Source of the DNA: Adiantum capillus-veneris
Taxonomy: Eukaryota > Streptophyta > Polypodiopsida > Polypodiales > Pteridaceae
DNA length: 64,000 nucleotides
Assembly: GCA_014529385.2 (NCBI GenBank)
Contig: CM043963.1
Span: forward strand, 73,263,912 to 73,327,911
Direction: 5' to 3'
Under the pieces are notes generated by a model. That model searched no databases, was not told the DNA's origin, and saw nothing but the letters and a program-made list of their open reading frames with translations. The position numbers and the translations under genes were made by a program. This document shows positions 1 to 8,508 of this stretch, one piece after another. Numbering within the stretch: position 1 is the first letter of the stretch; every line of letters starts with the position of its first letter.

Positions 1-743
1 ATCTTTACTTAATAGGGAACATACCTGTGAAATCTGGCGTGAAATGCTGGCTCCAACCGTCCGTACGGGGCAAAAACGTGGCAGCTCGCTCTAGGTCAAA
101 AAAGCTCTCTCCTTCTCTCTCAAAAGGTGAAAATGAACAATGAGCTAGACTTTGGCCTACCTGACCTATATCTTCCCGAGATTTTCATAACACCGGGTTG
201 ATTTTTCTCACCATTGATCCTGATTTAATCTGCATACCACTTGTGGGTCGAACCGTTCATCATTCTTGCGTCGTATGACCGTTTGATGCAATTTTGGCTA
301 AATGTAGTCATGATCATTGAGGTTGAAATTCGACATCCTCAGATTAGCTTCATATCTTCCATGCTTGATAATTTTATCATGATACTTCGGCGTTTGCTTC
401 TAGAACTTGATTCCGACACTTGTGAGCGAGATTTTTTTTGAATTTTAGATGTTTTATTAACGAAAATCAAACACAATAAAATGAAAATACTTATTAACTG
501 GCGAAAATTTAGCCAAACTTATTATACTCACCCCTAAGCATATATTTTCTCTAGAAACATCCCAATGCTCCGGATTTGTCATTACAGCTCATTATTATGC
601 TAGTCGGATGATACAAAAAAGGAAACTGCTAAAAATGCCAGGTTTTGATCGAATTTGTTCAAAACTGAACTCTAAATAATGAAAAAAAACACACACATTA
701 TGTAAATATATACACATTGGACCTCTTAATGGCCCTGACTGTT
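1..743. other. Non-coding 3' part of element 1
   Basis: No convincing coding region. This stretch lies beyond the last ORF and the polypurine tract of the minus-strand element 1, so it is probably that element's 3' non-coding part, with its 3' LTR outside the window. Positions 25-75 resemble the leader repeats of the same element (a 'tgaaatctgg...ctggc' block followed by a palindromic CG-rich core). A TATA-like tract lies near 695-715. No match to the 5' LTR at 11967 was seen by eye. Confidence 0.4.
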
Positions 744-758
744 ACTCCCCCCTTCCTT
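744..758 (-). other. Polypurine tract after the second protease ORF of element 1
   Basis: On the minus strand this reads AAGGAAGGGGGGAGT, a purine run of the type that primes plus-strand synthesis in LTR retrotransposons. It lies about 45 bp downstream of the last ORF. The same string occurs in element B near 42960-42974, again just after its protease-like module. What follows here does not begin with TG, so this may be an internal tract and not the one touching the LTR. Confidence 0.55.
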
Positions 759-801
759 GTCCAAGTCGTCTCGGACGAAGGGTGGTGCATGTGCATGGGT
801 T

Positions 802-1986
802 TTAAACTCTGTGTCTATGCATGGCCGTGTCATGTGGCCCTATTCTGATGTTTGAGACAATGCGTTGGGTAACAATATGCTGTGCATGATGTGGGAACTG
901 AATATAGTTTTCAGTGGCCTTTGATGGTGAGGGCAGCTGTTTATGGAACATGAGAGCCTGTAGTTGAATTGCTCTTTCCTTGATTGTGGGTGTTGTGCCG
1001 GCAACTATTTTTGGAACCCATTTATATATGGTTTGTTGCATCTGCACTGATTCTGCTTTAGTTTTCACCGGTTTCCAATGCCATTTGGAAGATTCAGGCT
1101 TCGTGGTTTGAGTTTTGGTGTTCCTTTTGAGCTCTGGTATTTTAGTGTTATCCTTTTTTTGTTGCCATTTCCACTTGGAAGTAGCTTCGGAAGGTTTTGG
1201 AGATGATTCCGCTTCCGTCAGGAGTTTGCCCTTAGGTAGCCATATCTTGCTCAGTTTGTTGGTGAGCAATGATTTCTTGATCCAGACCTTCTGAATAACC
1301 TTGGGGGTTGTTTTTGGTTGAATAGCCGATTGCTTATTGTCGATGGGGATACTTGGCCACGAGTGATCTGTTTTTGCGAATGGAGTCATGTACATGTTAG
1401 AGTCGTGCGTGTACCTTAACGCATGTTCTGACCATTCAGTGACTGCATTGTACGTTCTCATCCATGGAACTCCTAAACATATTGATTCTCTGATTTCTCC
1501 GTCTTTCATTACGAAAAATTGATGAGGGCAACTGTTTCCATTAAGATTGATTGACAAGTTTACTATCCCCATCGTTGGCATTGTTGCACCGTTTGCCGCT
1601 CGTAGATCAATTGTGGATTGCACAAGTGGTTCATCTGTTAGCATCTTGTAAGTGGAGAAGTTGACCGCATTCACTCTTGCACCTGTGTCAATTAATGCTC
1701 GCTGATATCTGCCATGCGGGAGTTTGACATTGATTCGAACATCAATTCCTGTTTCCCATTGTTCATCAGTTTGAATGATAGATAAAATGATTTTTGAGTA
1801 GTTTCCGGTGGTGTAGGAATTAGTTGTTGTTGTAATGCTTGTTTTCTTTTTAAAATCCTGACTTTGGCCTCCTCTTGCGCTTGAGCTTTTGTTTCTTTTG
1901 CTTTGTTCTTGCGCTCCTTCGCAGCGTGTATTTTGGCAAGCATTTTTGTGGTTAGTGGCAAGTTGTATTTCTTTAGTCTGCAACCA
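802..1986 (-). CDS. Second retropepsin-like ORF downstream of integrase (element 1)
   Basis: This open frame of about 393 codons has no ATG at its start (the first sense codon used is TTG at 1983), and a stop at 1987-1989 lies just upstream, so it is probably reached by frameshifting from the integrase ORF. Residues 96-103 read ALIDTGAR, the catalytic Asp-Thr-Gly of a retropepsin. A flap-like stretch follows, then a hydrophobic-Leu-Gly segment near residues 168-175, as expected for a clan AA protease. The C-terminal half is basic and carries repeated Trp/Lys motifs (KVWIKK, KIWLPK, KWKW, KWHWKP, YKWVPK). A canonical protease already lies upstream of RT in this element, so this is an extra domain. 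Its function is unknown; a duplicated protease with a nucleic-acid-binding tail is one inference. The frame has no internal stop. Confidence 0.7.
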   Translation of the reverse strand, partial: WLQTKEIQLATNHKNACQNTRCEGAQEQSKRNKSSSARGGQSQDFKKKTSITTTTNSYTTGNYSKIILSIIQTDEQWETGIDVRINVKLPHGRYQRALIDTGARVNAVNFSTYKMLTDEPLVQSTIDLRAANGATMPTMGIVNLSINLNGNSCPHQFFVMKDGEIRESICLGVPWMRTYNAVTEWSEHALRYTHDSNMYMTPFAKTDHSWPSIPIDNKQSAIQPKTTPKVIQKVWIKKSLLTNKLSKIWLPKGKLLTEAESSPKPSEATSKWKWQQKKDNTKIPELKRNTKTQTTKPESSKWHWKPVKTKAESVQMQQTIYKWVPKIVAGTTPTIKERAIQLQALMFHKQLPSPSKATENYIQFPHHAQHIVTQRIVSNIRIGPHDTAMHRHRV

Positions 1987-4202
1987 CTAATCCAGTTAGG
2001 CATTTCCTCGCCCTCTAATGTCGCAAGTTTGATGGCACCGCTAGATGATATGTCATGAATCACGTAAGGTCCATTCCCTCGCTTTTTGAGTTTTCGGGAA
2101 TGTTGTTTTAGGGTATACATTAAAACATAATCCCCAGTATCAAATTCCTTGCTGATTACGTGTTGATCAAAGAATGACTTCATGTTTCGTTTTTGCGCGT
2201 AGATCGACGCAATTGCTCTCAATCTAGTTTCATCCAATTTTTCTAGGACACCTACCTGATTGGATAATTCATGGCCCGTCCATTCTAATTGTTTAGCGAC
2301 TCGAAGTGTGGGAATAAGGAATTCAAGTGGCAAAATCGCTTGCATTCCATAAACCATGTTGAATGGAGTCGTTCCGATGGATGTTTTGTAAGCTACTCGA
2401 TACGCCCATAAAGCTGAATGCAGCTTTTGATCCCAATCAGCTCTCGATTCGCCGACAATTTTGGTAAGAATTGTCACCAAAATTTTATTCGTACTTTCTG
2501 CTTGGCCGTTCGCTTGTGGGTGATAGGGGGCGGACTTCCTGTGAATTACCATGAATTTGTCCAATGGGAATTCAATCACTTCATTGATGAAGTGAGTGCC
2601 TCTATCGCTCACGAGCTCAATTGGTAAGCCATATCTGGTGAAAATGTTCTCGTATAAAAACTGTGCTGTTGTTTTTGCATCATTTCTGGCTATTGCTTTA
2701 GCTTCCACCCATTTTGTTAGATAATTTGTTGCCACTATAATGTATTGAGCGTGCGTTTCATACCCCGGAGGCGTTATCGGTCCTACAAAATCTATTCCCC
2801 ATTTCGCAAACGCTCTTGCCCCCATCATTGGCCTTAAGGGCATATCGTCTCGCGCTCTCGGAATTTTTGTTTTCTGGCACTCATCACATCGTTTCACAAA
2901 CTCTTCAGCATCCATGAATAGTGAAGGCCACCATATGCCCGCAATAAGAATTGCTTTGGCAGTTTTGTCAGCTGAGAAATGTCCACCAGCTTGTCCGTTG
3001 TGTGCTTGCTCTAAGATAGGAATGTATTCCTCTTCAGTCGCGCACATTCTCAATTGATGGTCCTTTCTCCTCTTGTAAAGAGCGTCCTCAATCAGTACAT
3101 AGTTTTCTGCCTCTTTCATGATTGTTTTGATTCGTGATCTACTCATCCCCTCAGGCAGGATCCTGGTGGTGAGGTAATCAACGATGTAGTTACTCCATCG
3201 GGGTGCTACAGACAATCTGAATAGAGTCGCGTGTTCTATTGGCTTTTGAAGCGTGCATTTGACACAAGATTTGACATTCATATGAACACTATGTTGCATT
3301 TTTGGCCAATACACACCCGCTCTCATCAATCTCTGGTACATCTGTGCATGCCCATTGTGAATTCCCGTTGTTTGTATATAAGCCTGGTTTAGGTACAATT
3401 CTCGTTCGTCAGATTCAACACAAAGCCTAAGGATTTGATCCGTTCCCTGTTTATATAACCGGCCCGTTAACATTACCAATGATCTGGATGCTGCAATGGT
3501 AGATGGTTGTCTTGTCATATTCAAAGACCCGATAGTCAGCAAAGGAATTAAGTCCTCACTCCATCTTGGAACCATTTCTATGTTGAAAAGATACGCATCT
3601 GGCAGATCATCGTGAACTCCTACAGGGTTTTCTCCATGCATCATTCTAGATAAATGGTCCGCTCTTTGGTGTGTAGTACCTTTCTTGACCACTACTGTGA
3701 AATCAAACTCAAGCAGTATGATGAACCATCGAACAATCCTTCCCGTACTAAAAGGTTTGTTTACTAAGTACAGCAGTGCTTGGTGATCAACGAAGAATAC
3801 AAATTTATTGGAAAGTAAGTAGTGTCTAAACTTTTTCACCGCATAGACCATACCTAATCCCTCCCTCTCGGTTGTCGTGTAATTCCTCTCTGTGTTGTTC
3901 AATTGTCTACTGGAGTAACTTATTGGAAAATCCATGTTGTTCTCTCCAGGTTGTGCAAGTATGCATCCTATTGCATACGCTGATGCATCCACGTGAATGT
4001 GAAAGATCTTTTCCCAATCCGGAGCTTTCAATATTGGAGCGAAAATTAATCTCTGCTTCAACGTTTGAAAAGCTTCTTCGCACTCTTCTGTCCACTCAAA
4101 TTTAGTTATCAGCGCGTAAAGTGGTTTTGCAATTATAGCGTATGAGTAGATAAATCTGCGATAATACCCACAATGACCCATAAATGCCTGTACCTCTTTC
4201 AC
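1692..4202 (-). CDS. Ty3/gypsy RNase H and integrase polyprotein segment (element 1)
   Basis: An open frame of 836 codons. The RT connection starts it (KEVQAFMGHCGYYRRF). RNase H spans about residues 65-185, with catalytic acidic residues in HVDASA, TTEREG, FVDHQ and RADHLS. Residues 212-447 hold two tandem copies of an LYK...CxxC zinc-finger module, the second with an intact HHCC set (H401, H408, C439, C442). The integrase core follows with D471, D533 and E569, and the usual 35-residue D-E spacing. The C-terminal region has a GPY-like motif near residue 711. The frame overlaps the next ORF by about 290 bp, in which a T TTA AAA heptamer lies in phase. It is separated from the RT ORF only by one TAA at 4218-4220. 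The whole segment is open, so this part of the copy is well preserved. Confidence 0.92.
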   Translation of the reverse strand: MKEVQAFMGHCGYYRRFIYSYAIIAKPLYALITKFEWTEECEEAFQTLKQRLIFAPILKAPDWEKIFHIHVDASAYAIGCILAQPGENNMDFPISYSSRQLNNTERNYTTTEREGLGMVYAVKKFRHYLLSNKFVFFVDHQALLYLVNKPFSTGRIVRWFIILLEFDFTVVVKKGTTHQRADHLSRMMHGENPVGVHDDLPDAYLFNIEMVPRWSEDLIPLLTIGSLNMTRQPSTIAASRSLVMLTGRLYKQGTDQILRLCVESDERELYLNQAYIQTTGIHNGHAQMYQRLMRAGVYWPKMQHSVHMNVKSCVKCTLQKPIEHATLFRLSVAPRWSNYIVDYLTTRILPEGMSRSRIKTIMKEAENYVLIEDALYKRRKDHQLRMCATEEEYIPILEQAHNGQAGGHFSADKTAKAILIAGIWWPSLFMDAEEFVKRCDECQKTKIPRARDDMPLRPMMGARAFAKWGIDFVGPITPPGYETHAQYIIVATNYLTKWVEAKAIARNDAKTTAQFLYENIFTRYGLPIELVSDRGTHFINEVIEFPLDKFMVIHRKSAPYHPQANGQAESTNKILVTILTKIVGESRADWDQKLHSALWAYRVAYKTSIGTTPFNMVYGMQAILPLEFLIPTLRVAKQLEWTGHELSNQVGVLEKLDETRLRAIASIYAQKRNMKSFFDQHVISKEFDTGDYVLMYTLKQHSRKLKKRGNGPYVIHDISSSGAIKLATLEGEEMPNWISGCRLKKYNLPLTTKMLAKIHAAKERKNKAKETKAQAQEEAKVRILKRKQALQQQLIPTPPETTQKSFYLSFKLMNNGKQELMFESMSNSRMADISEH

Positions 4203-4217
4203 CCTTGCTGGTCGTGG

Positions 4218-4937
4218 TTAATCAACAATGACGCTGATCTTCTCCATGTCTGTCGAAATCCCATTTTTGGACACTATATGTCCCAGTATTTTGCCCTGTC
4301 TTACCATGAAGACACATTTTTCTGGATTCAAGCAAATCCGATACAGTCTGCATTTTTCGAACACCTTCATCAAGTGCTCTATGTGCTCTAGTCTTACAAG
4401 GGAGTGAACGCACAAGTCATCCATGTAAATTTCTAAGAATTTTCTTAGATATTCTTTAAAAGCATGACCCATTAACCTTTGAAATATACCTGGTGCATTT
4501 GTTAGGCCAAAAGCCATTACTTGGAATGCAAAAATACCCCATTCAATTGCGAAAGCTGTTTTGTGCTGATCCTCTGGCTTTATTGCAAGTTGGTTGTAAC
4601 CCGAAAAGCCATCTAAGAAGCTATAAGCCTCTTTGCCTGCTACTCTTTTTATTACATGATCAGTAATGGGTAGGGGATAGTTGTCTCGAATTGTAGCAGC
4701 GTTTACTTTCTTGAGATTGACACACACTCTCAACTTTCCGTTTTTCTTCGGAACCACCACAATTGGTGAAACCCAATCGGTGTGCTCAATTTCGTAAATA
4801 AACTCTGCCTCCTTAAGTTTATCTATCTCCTCCTTGATTTTTTTAGCAAATGTTTCATTGTAAGTATAGGGACGTTGTCTGCTGGGTTTCGCGTCATTCT
4901 TAAGGGGTATCGTGTGTTGACAGATACTAGGATCCAC
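4218..4937 (-). CDS. Ty3/gypsy reverse transcriptase (element 1)
   Basis: About 239 codons covering fingers and palm of the RT. Visible motifs are VVVPKKNGKLRVCVN, LDGFSGYNQ (catalytic D109), FGLTNAPGIFQRLM, YMDD (171-174) and the LGHIVSKNGI thumb region. All three catalytic aspartates are present. The frame is entered by a -1 shift from the upstream ORF inside the overlap 4823-4937, where the recognisable VDPSICQHTIPL block begins. It ends at a single in-frame TAA just before the RNase H segment. Probably one original pol frame, now broken at both ends. Confidence 0.92.
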   Translation of the reverse strand: MDPSICQHTIPLKNDAKPSRQRPYTYNETFAKKIKEEIDKLKEAEFIYEIEHTDWVSPIVVVPKKNGKLRVCVNLKKVNAATIRDNYPLPITDHVIKRVAGKEAYSFLDGFSGYNQLAIKPEDQHKTAFAIEWGIFAFQVMAFGLTNAPGIFQRLMGHAFKEYLRKFLEIYMDDLCVHSLVRLEHIEHLMKVFEKCRLYRICLNPEKCVFMVRQGKILGHIVSKNGISTDMEKISVIVD

Positions 4938-5725
4938 CGGGCCTTAAGATCTTTGTACGACCACACAAACACATCTCTATATTGTTTAAGAGTAGCTACC
5001 AAAAGCTTTTCCTCCTCATCAGTAAGATCCGTGGTAATATATGCAAGTTTTGGATCTTCTCCTGGCTCCGCTAGATCAATTCGTTTGGCTTTTTCAGGAC
5101 CGTCATATGATGTACCCGATTCTTTTAATTCCTTTATAGGTTGTTGCACTATGATTTTCCTATCTTGTATGGTATATTTCTTATAATGGGACGGTGCATC
5201 TATCTTGTCAGAACCCGTATCATCATTTGTTTCAAAGTCGGTCGTCCATATGTCTCTAAGGGTTCGCTTGAGCTTGTTGTACTCTGATTTCCTCTCTGTT
5301 TTGGTCATTTCGGACCCCGTTTTCCTCTCCTTTTGCGACTTAGTCATCCGCTTCTCGTGTCTGTTCTTCTTGTTGTTTTCCCATGGTTTAGTTTTGGTAA
5401 ACCGGTCAGTGACCATGTCTTTGACACAATCCTCAGCTTTGACAAGTTTTAGATATCCCGTTCTGTCATTGACAAGAGGCATAGGATTATGCTTATTCGC
5501 CCTTGATTTTCTGGCTCTCTTGGATTTATACCGCTCCTGTCGACTAGGTTTTTGGTTATGAAACTCGTAAAACCTGTCCCGTCTCATTCTGTATTTTCCG
5601 TTTGTCTCTGATGCGCTTGATCTTTCATCATCAGCCTCTATCAGTTGGTTTTCGTCGTCCAATGATGGAAAGTCACAGCATAGTGAATCCGTGAATTCCT
5701 CTTCTGTTTTATTCCTATCGTTCAC
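4823..5725 (-). pseudogene. Protease-RT linker segment of element 1 pol
   Basis: About 300 codons, very rich in Lys, Arg and Glu, ending in a typical pre-RT block (LLVATLKQYRDVFVWSYKDLKA), after which the RT frame continues one base back. It is in the same frame as the two ORFs upstream and is separated from the previous one by a TGA at 5747-5749. No enzymatic domain is visible in the charged part. It is a spacer of the pol polyprotein, broken by point mutation. Confidence 0.75.
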
Positions 5726-5746
5726 TACAGATACCTCATCAGTTAT

Positions 5747-6235
5747 TCATTTACAACCAGTCTCACGTGGAGGTTTTTCCTGTTCCTTGTTCTCTGATCC
5801 CGACTCAAGGACAACGTTAGCCATTTGCAACGTTACTAGGTCGTATCCTTCTTCGTCACAAAATTTCGTAGGTGTGCATTCGTTAACACATACGTCTAAG
5901 GTTGACAATATTTGAGTCCACCTGAATGGCTCAAATAGATGTTCCGGTAAAGGTTCTGGGAAATAAGCCTCGTCTTCGGCGGATCTTTCCAAAACGCATT
6001 CCTCATGGATTATCTCACCACATTCGGATGCTCCACACATCCAGACATGCGCTTTTGTTTGCATCCACGCAGGTATTTCTTTTTCATTTACAATGGTAGA
6101 ATTAAATTCTTGCGCTGGTGTTTTCGCAATGTCTCTATAGCTGTGATCCTTCATGTTGATTTTCGTTATTAGTTCTTCGTACCTTAGGTAGATTTGATCG
6201 TAACCCCAATCCTGTATCATTTTGAGTTGACGCAT
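5747..6235 (-). pseudogene. Post-protease segment of element 1 pol
   Basis: About 162 codons starting PFMRQLKMIQDWGYDQIY, which directly continues the protease C-terminus in the same frame after a TGA at 6242-6244. The TGA stands where the family would be expected to have an Arg, so a CGA to TGA change is the simplest reading. The rest is an acidic linker with no known catalytic motif. Confidence 0.75.
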
Positions 6236-6241
6236 GAATGG

Positions 6242-7372
6242 TCATCCCAAAATAATGTCAAAGTTGTTCGTTTTTCCAAAATCCACCACGGCAAAGGTGT
6301 GCTCATAGTCAATTCCACACGAAGTTACAATTATTTGATCCAGGATCCCTAACGGCCTCTCTACATACCCATCTGCGAGTTGCAGTTTCATTCTAGTTTT
6401 CCTAAGAGCTGGACGGCCCCACTTCTCCCAGATTTGCTTTGTAGCAATCGCCACTCCAGCTCCACTGTCTAGTATAGCAATTGTTGTTATATCCTGATAC
6501 TCAACAGGTAATGTTGTGTTACCCTCCTCTCCTTCGCAATAATCTCCGACCTTGTTTATGGGCACTGGTTGGGCTTTGGGTTGACTTCCCCGTTTGTTTT
6601 CTTCTCCCGGAGGGTTTGTCAGAAGAGGTATCTTTACTCCCTTGTGCTCCATATGTTTTGCCATGTCTTCCCACAAATGTGGTTTGACTCTCAAGAGTTC
6701 AGACAACGTGATGGTGCATGTTATAGGTGTCGATAGCATCTCTTGAAGACTCTTTGAGTCAACCATATTTGGGATAGTTCTTATCTGGGATGGAACTAAC
6801 CTTATCTCTGATTGTGCCTCATGTTCACCTATAAATGAAGGCAGGGTTTTCAAGGATTGGGTTTTTCTTTGCACCGAAATTTCCGTTCCCGCATCCCCAT
6901 ACAATGATTGTATATCGGCTGGAAAAAATTTGTTATCCATGTTAATTTCAAGAATTGGAGCAGATTGTAACGTCGCGCTTCCATTTTTTCTGTTTCTAAT
7001 GGTTTCCCATAAGTGTTGTGGCCATTGTTCTTCAACCTCTGGAATTTGCATCATCGTCATTGATTTAGCGTCATCAGTCGTGTTTGGCACAACTCGATGA
7101 TCCAGTGGCAATACTGTTTTAGGCTTGGGTTCGCTTAATCGTTGTGGTTCATCAATTTTTAGTTTTTCTCGCTCTTTGTGAATCAATACTTCTTGTTCTG
7201 GGGTTCTAGTTATTTCAGGTTCCATCAACGCCTAGGCTATCTCAATGAGGTGTTTACACATTTCCAAACACTTCGTTTCCACTTCTGGTTGAGGATAAGT
7301 CAACCATCTTTGCTCCAAGGTTTGGTTTGTTTTTAGCCTTGCTTTGTATGCTTGTAATAGAGCATCTAATGG
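6242..7372 (-). pseudogene. First (canonical) aspartic protease segment of element 1
   Basis: The open frame 6242-7228 has the retropepsin motif AILDSGAGVAIA near residue 250, a LADG flap region, and the hydrophobic-Leu-Gly end (DIILG) directly before the stop. Upstream, the same frame continues coherently to about 7372 (VDKVLEPLDALLQAY...), with one TAG at 7232-7234. The ORF start at 7228 is therefore an accident of that stop. The position between the gag zinc knuckles and RT is the normal place for the Ty3/gypsy protease. Confidence 0.8.
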
Positions 7373-7374
7373 CT

Positions 7375-8508
7375 CTAGCACTTTGTCAACCAAGACTGAT
7401 CCTCCTGAGGACGCTTTCCTCGGTTTGTTGATGGCCTCAGTTGTCTTACTCTCTCTCTCTCTTGTTTGAGTTGTTCCCTTGTTTCATGCAACTCGTTTTG
7501 CATGGCAATTTGCGTTTTCAACCTTCTCGTTTTCATCCTGTCTCGTTTTGCCTTCCAGGATTTTCGCTGAGTTCTAACGGATAAACTCTCATTTTCTGTT
7601 GGTATGGGCAACTCGACCTTTTTCTCCAAAGTTTCATTTTTTCCTAAGTCCTTAGTTTGGGCTCTGGTTATCGCGTTGATTCGGATCATGGGATCGATTT
7701 CTGATCCGCTGCTAGCACTTGGTATCACCCCCACAATATTCATAATCGCTTTTCCCTTGTTGTCCGGATTCTTCGGGCAATCTGGTAATATGTGATTCAT
7801 GCCACATCGGTCGCAAAAGCCAAAAATTTTCACTCTTTGGCCCTTGAAGGGACAGTTACGCTCCCAATGATCCGTACTTCCACAGCTATAGCACTGTCCA
7901 ATTGTTGGTTGATTTTGAGGAGGTGGTCCCATAGGTTGTCCTGTTCTATTGAGATATCCTCTTGGTTTGTAATTTTGGTTCGCAATGAATATTAACGTTC
8001 TCTCGTCTACCAAATATTGATCTCTCGAAGGTTGTGCTATATACGTTGGTGGTGCCATACCCTCACTATTTCCCCACGGTTGATATGCTTCGTCTGCGTA
8101 TATTTGTGATTCAGGTTCAGTTGCGTAAGTCTCGTTTGGTTCCTCATAATAAGACACTTTAAGTGTACTATTTGTTCCTGGTGATGCTTCACAAGGTTGA
8201 GCGTATCTAATCATGGCCCTATTTTCCTGTGGTAATGGAGGTTGTTGACCCAACATAGGTTGAGGTATGTCTGCTCCAACTACCAAATTCATATTTGGTC
8301 CAACTTGATACCTTGGAGGAGGTGGTTGAGATGGTCCTGCTGGAGGTCCATACGGTCTTTCCCTCATAAAATTTTTGTTATAAAAACACTCTTCAGTGCT
8401 ATGATTCGTCCATTTCTGCTCTATGGCACACCATTTCAGTACTCGTCCACTTGCAATTGGAGCTTTAGGCTGTTGTGTGCACCATGGCGTCGGATGATCC
8501 CCCCGCAT
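7375..8508 (-). CDS. Gag C-terminal region with zinc knuckles (element 1)
   Basis: About 377 codons. The first knuckle (CDAC-GGDHPTPWC) is split by the frame change at its start near 8500-8506. A second knuckle, CYSCGSTDHWERNC, and a CxxC...H...C cluster (FCDRCGMNHILPDC) follow near residues 205-245. Between them is a Pro/Gln-rich linker, and the C-terminus is a basic coiled-coil-like stretch. Zinc knuckles bind the element RNA for packaging. The frame differs from the main gag frame by -1 at a run of six G residues. Confidence 0.8.
   Translation of the reverse strand: MRGDHPTPWCTQQPKAPIASGRVLKWCAIEQKWTNHSTEECFYNKNFMRERPYGPPAGPSQPPPPRYQVGPNMNLVVGADIPQPMLGQQPPLPQENRAMIRYAQPCEASPGTNSTLKVSYYEEPNETYATEPESQIYADEAYQPWGNSEGMAPPTYIAQPSRDQYLVDERTLIFIANQNYKPRGYLNRTGQPMGPPPQNQPTIGQCYSCGSTDHWERNCPFKGQRVKIFGFCDRCGMNHILPDCPKNPDNKGKAIMNIVGVIPSASSGSEIDPMIRINAITRAQTKDLGKNETLEKKVELPIPTENESLSVRTQRKSWKAKRDRMKTRRLKTQIAMQNELHETREQLKQERERVRQLRPSTNRGKRPQEDQSWLTKC

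Noticed and set aside
1-120. 3' LTR of element 1 inside the window
   Set aside because: No end-to-end similarity to the sequence starting at 11967 was seen; only leader-like motifs match. The 3' LTR is more likely outside the window.
241-441. Short plus-strand ORF near the window start
   Set aside because: No ATG at its start, no recognisable motif, and it lies in the non-coding end of element 1.
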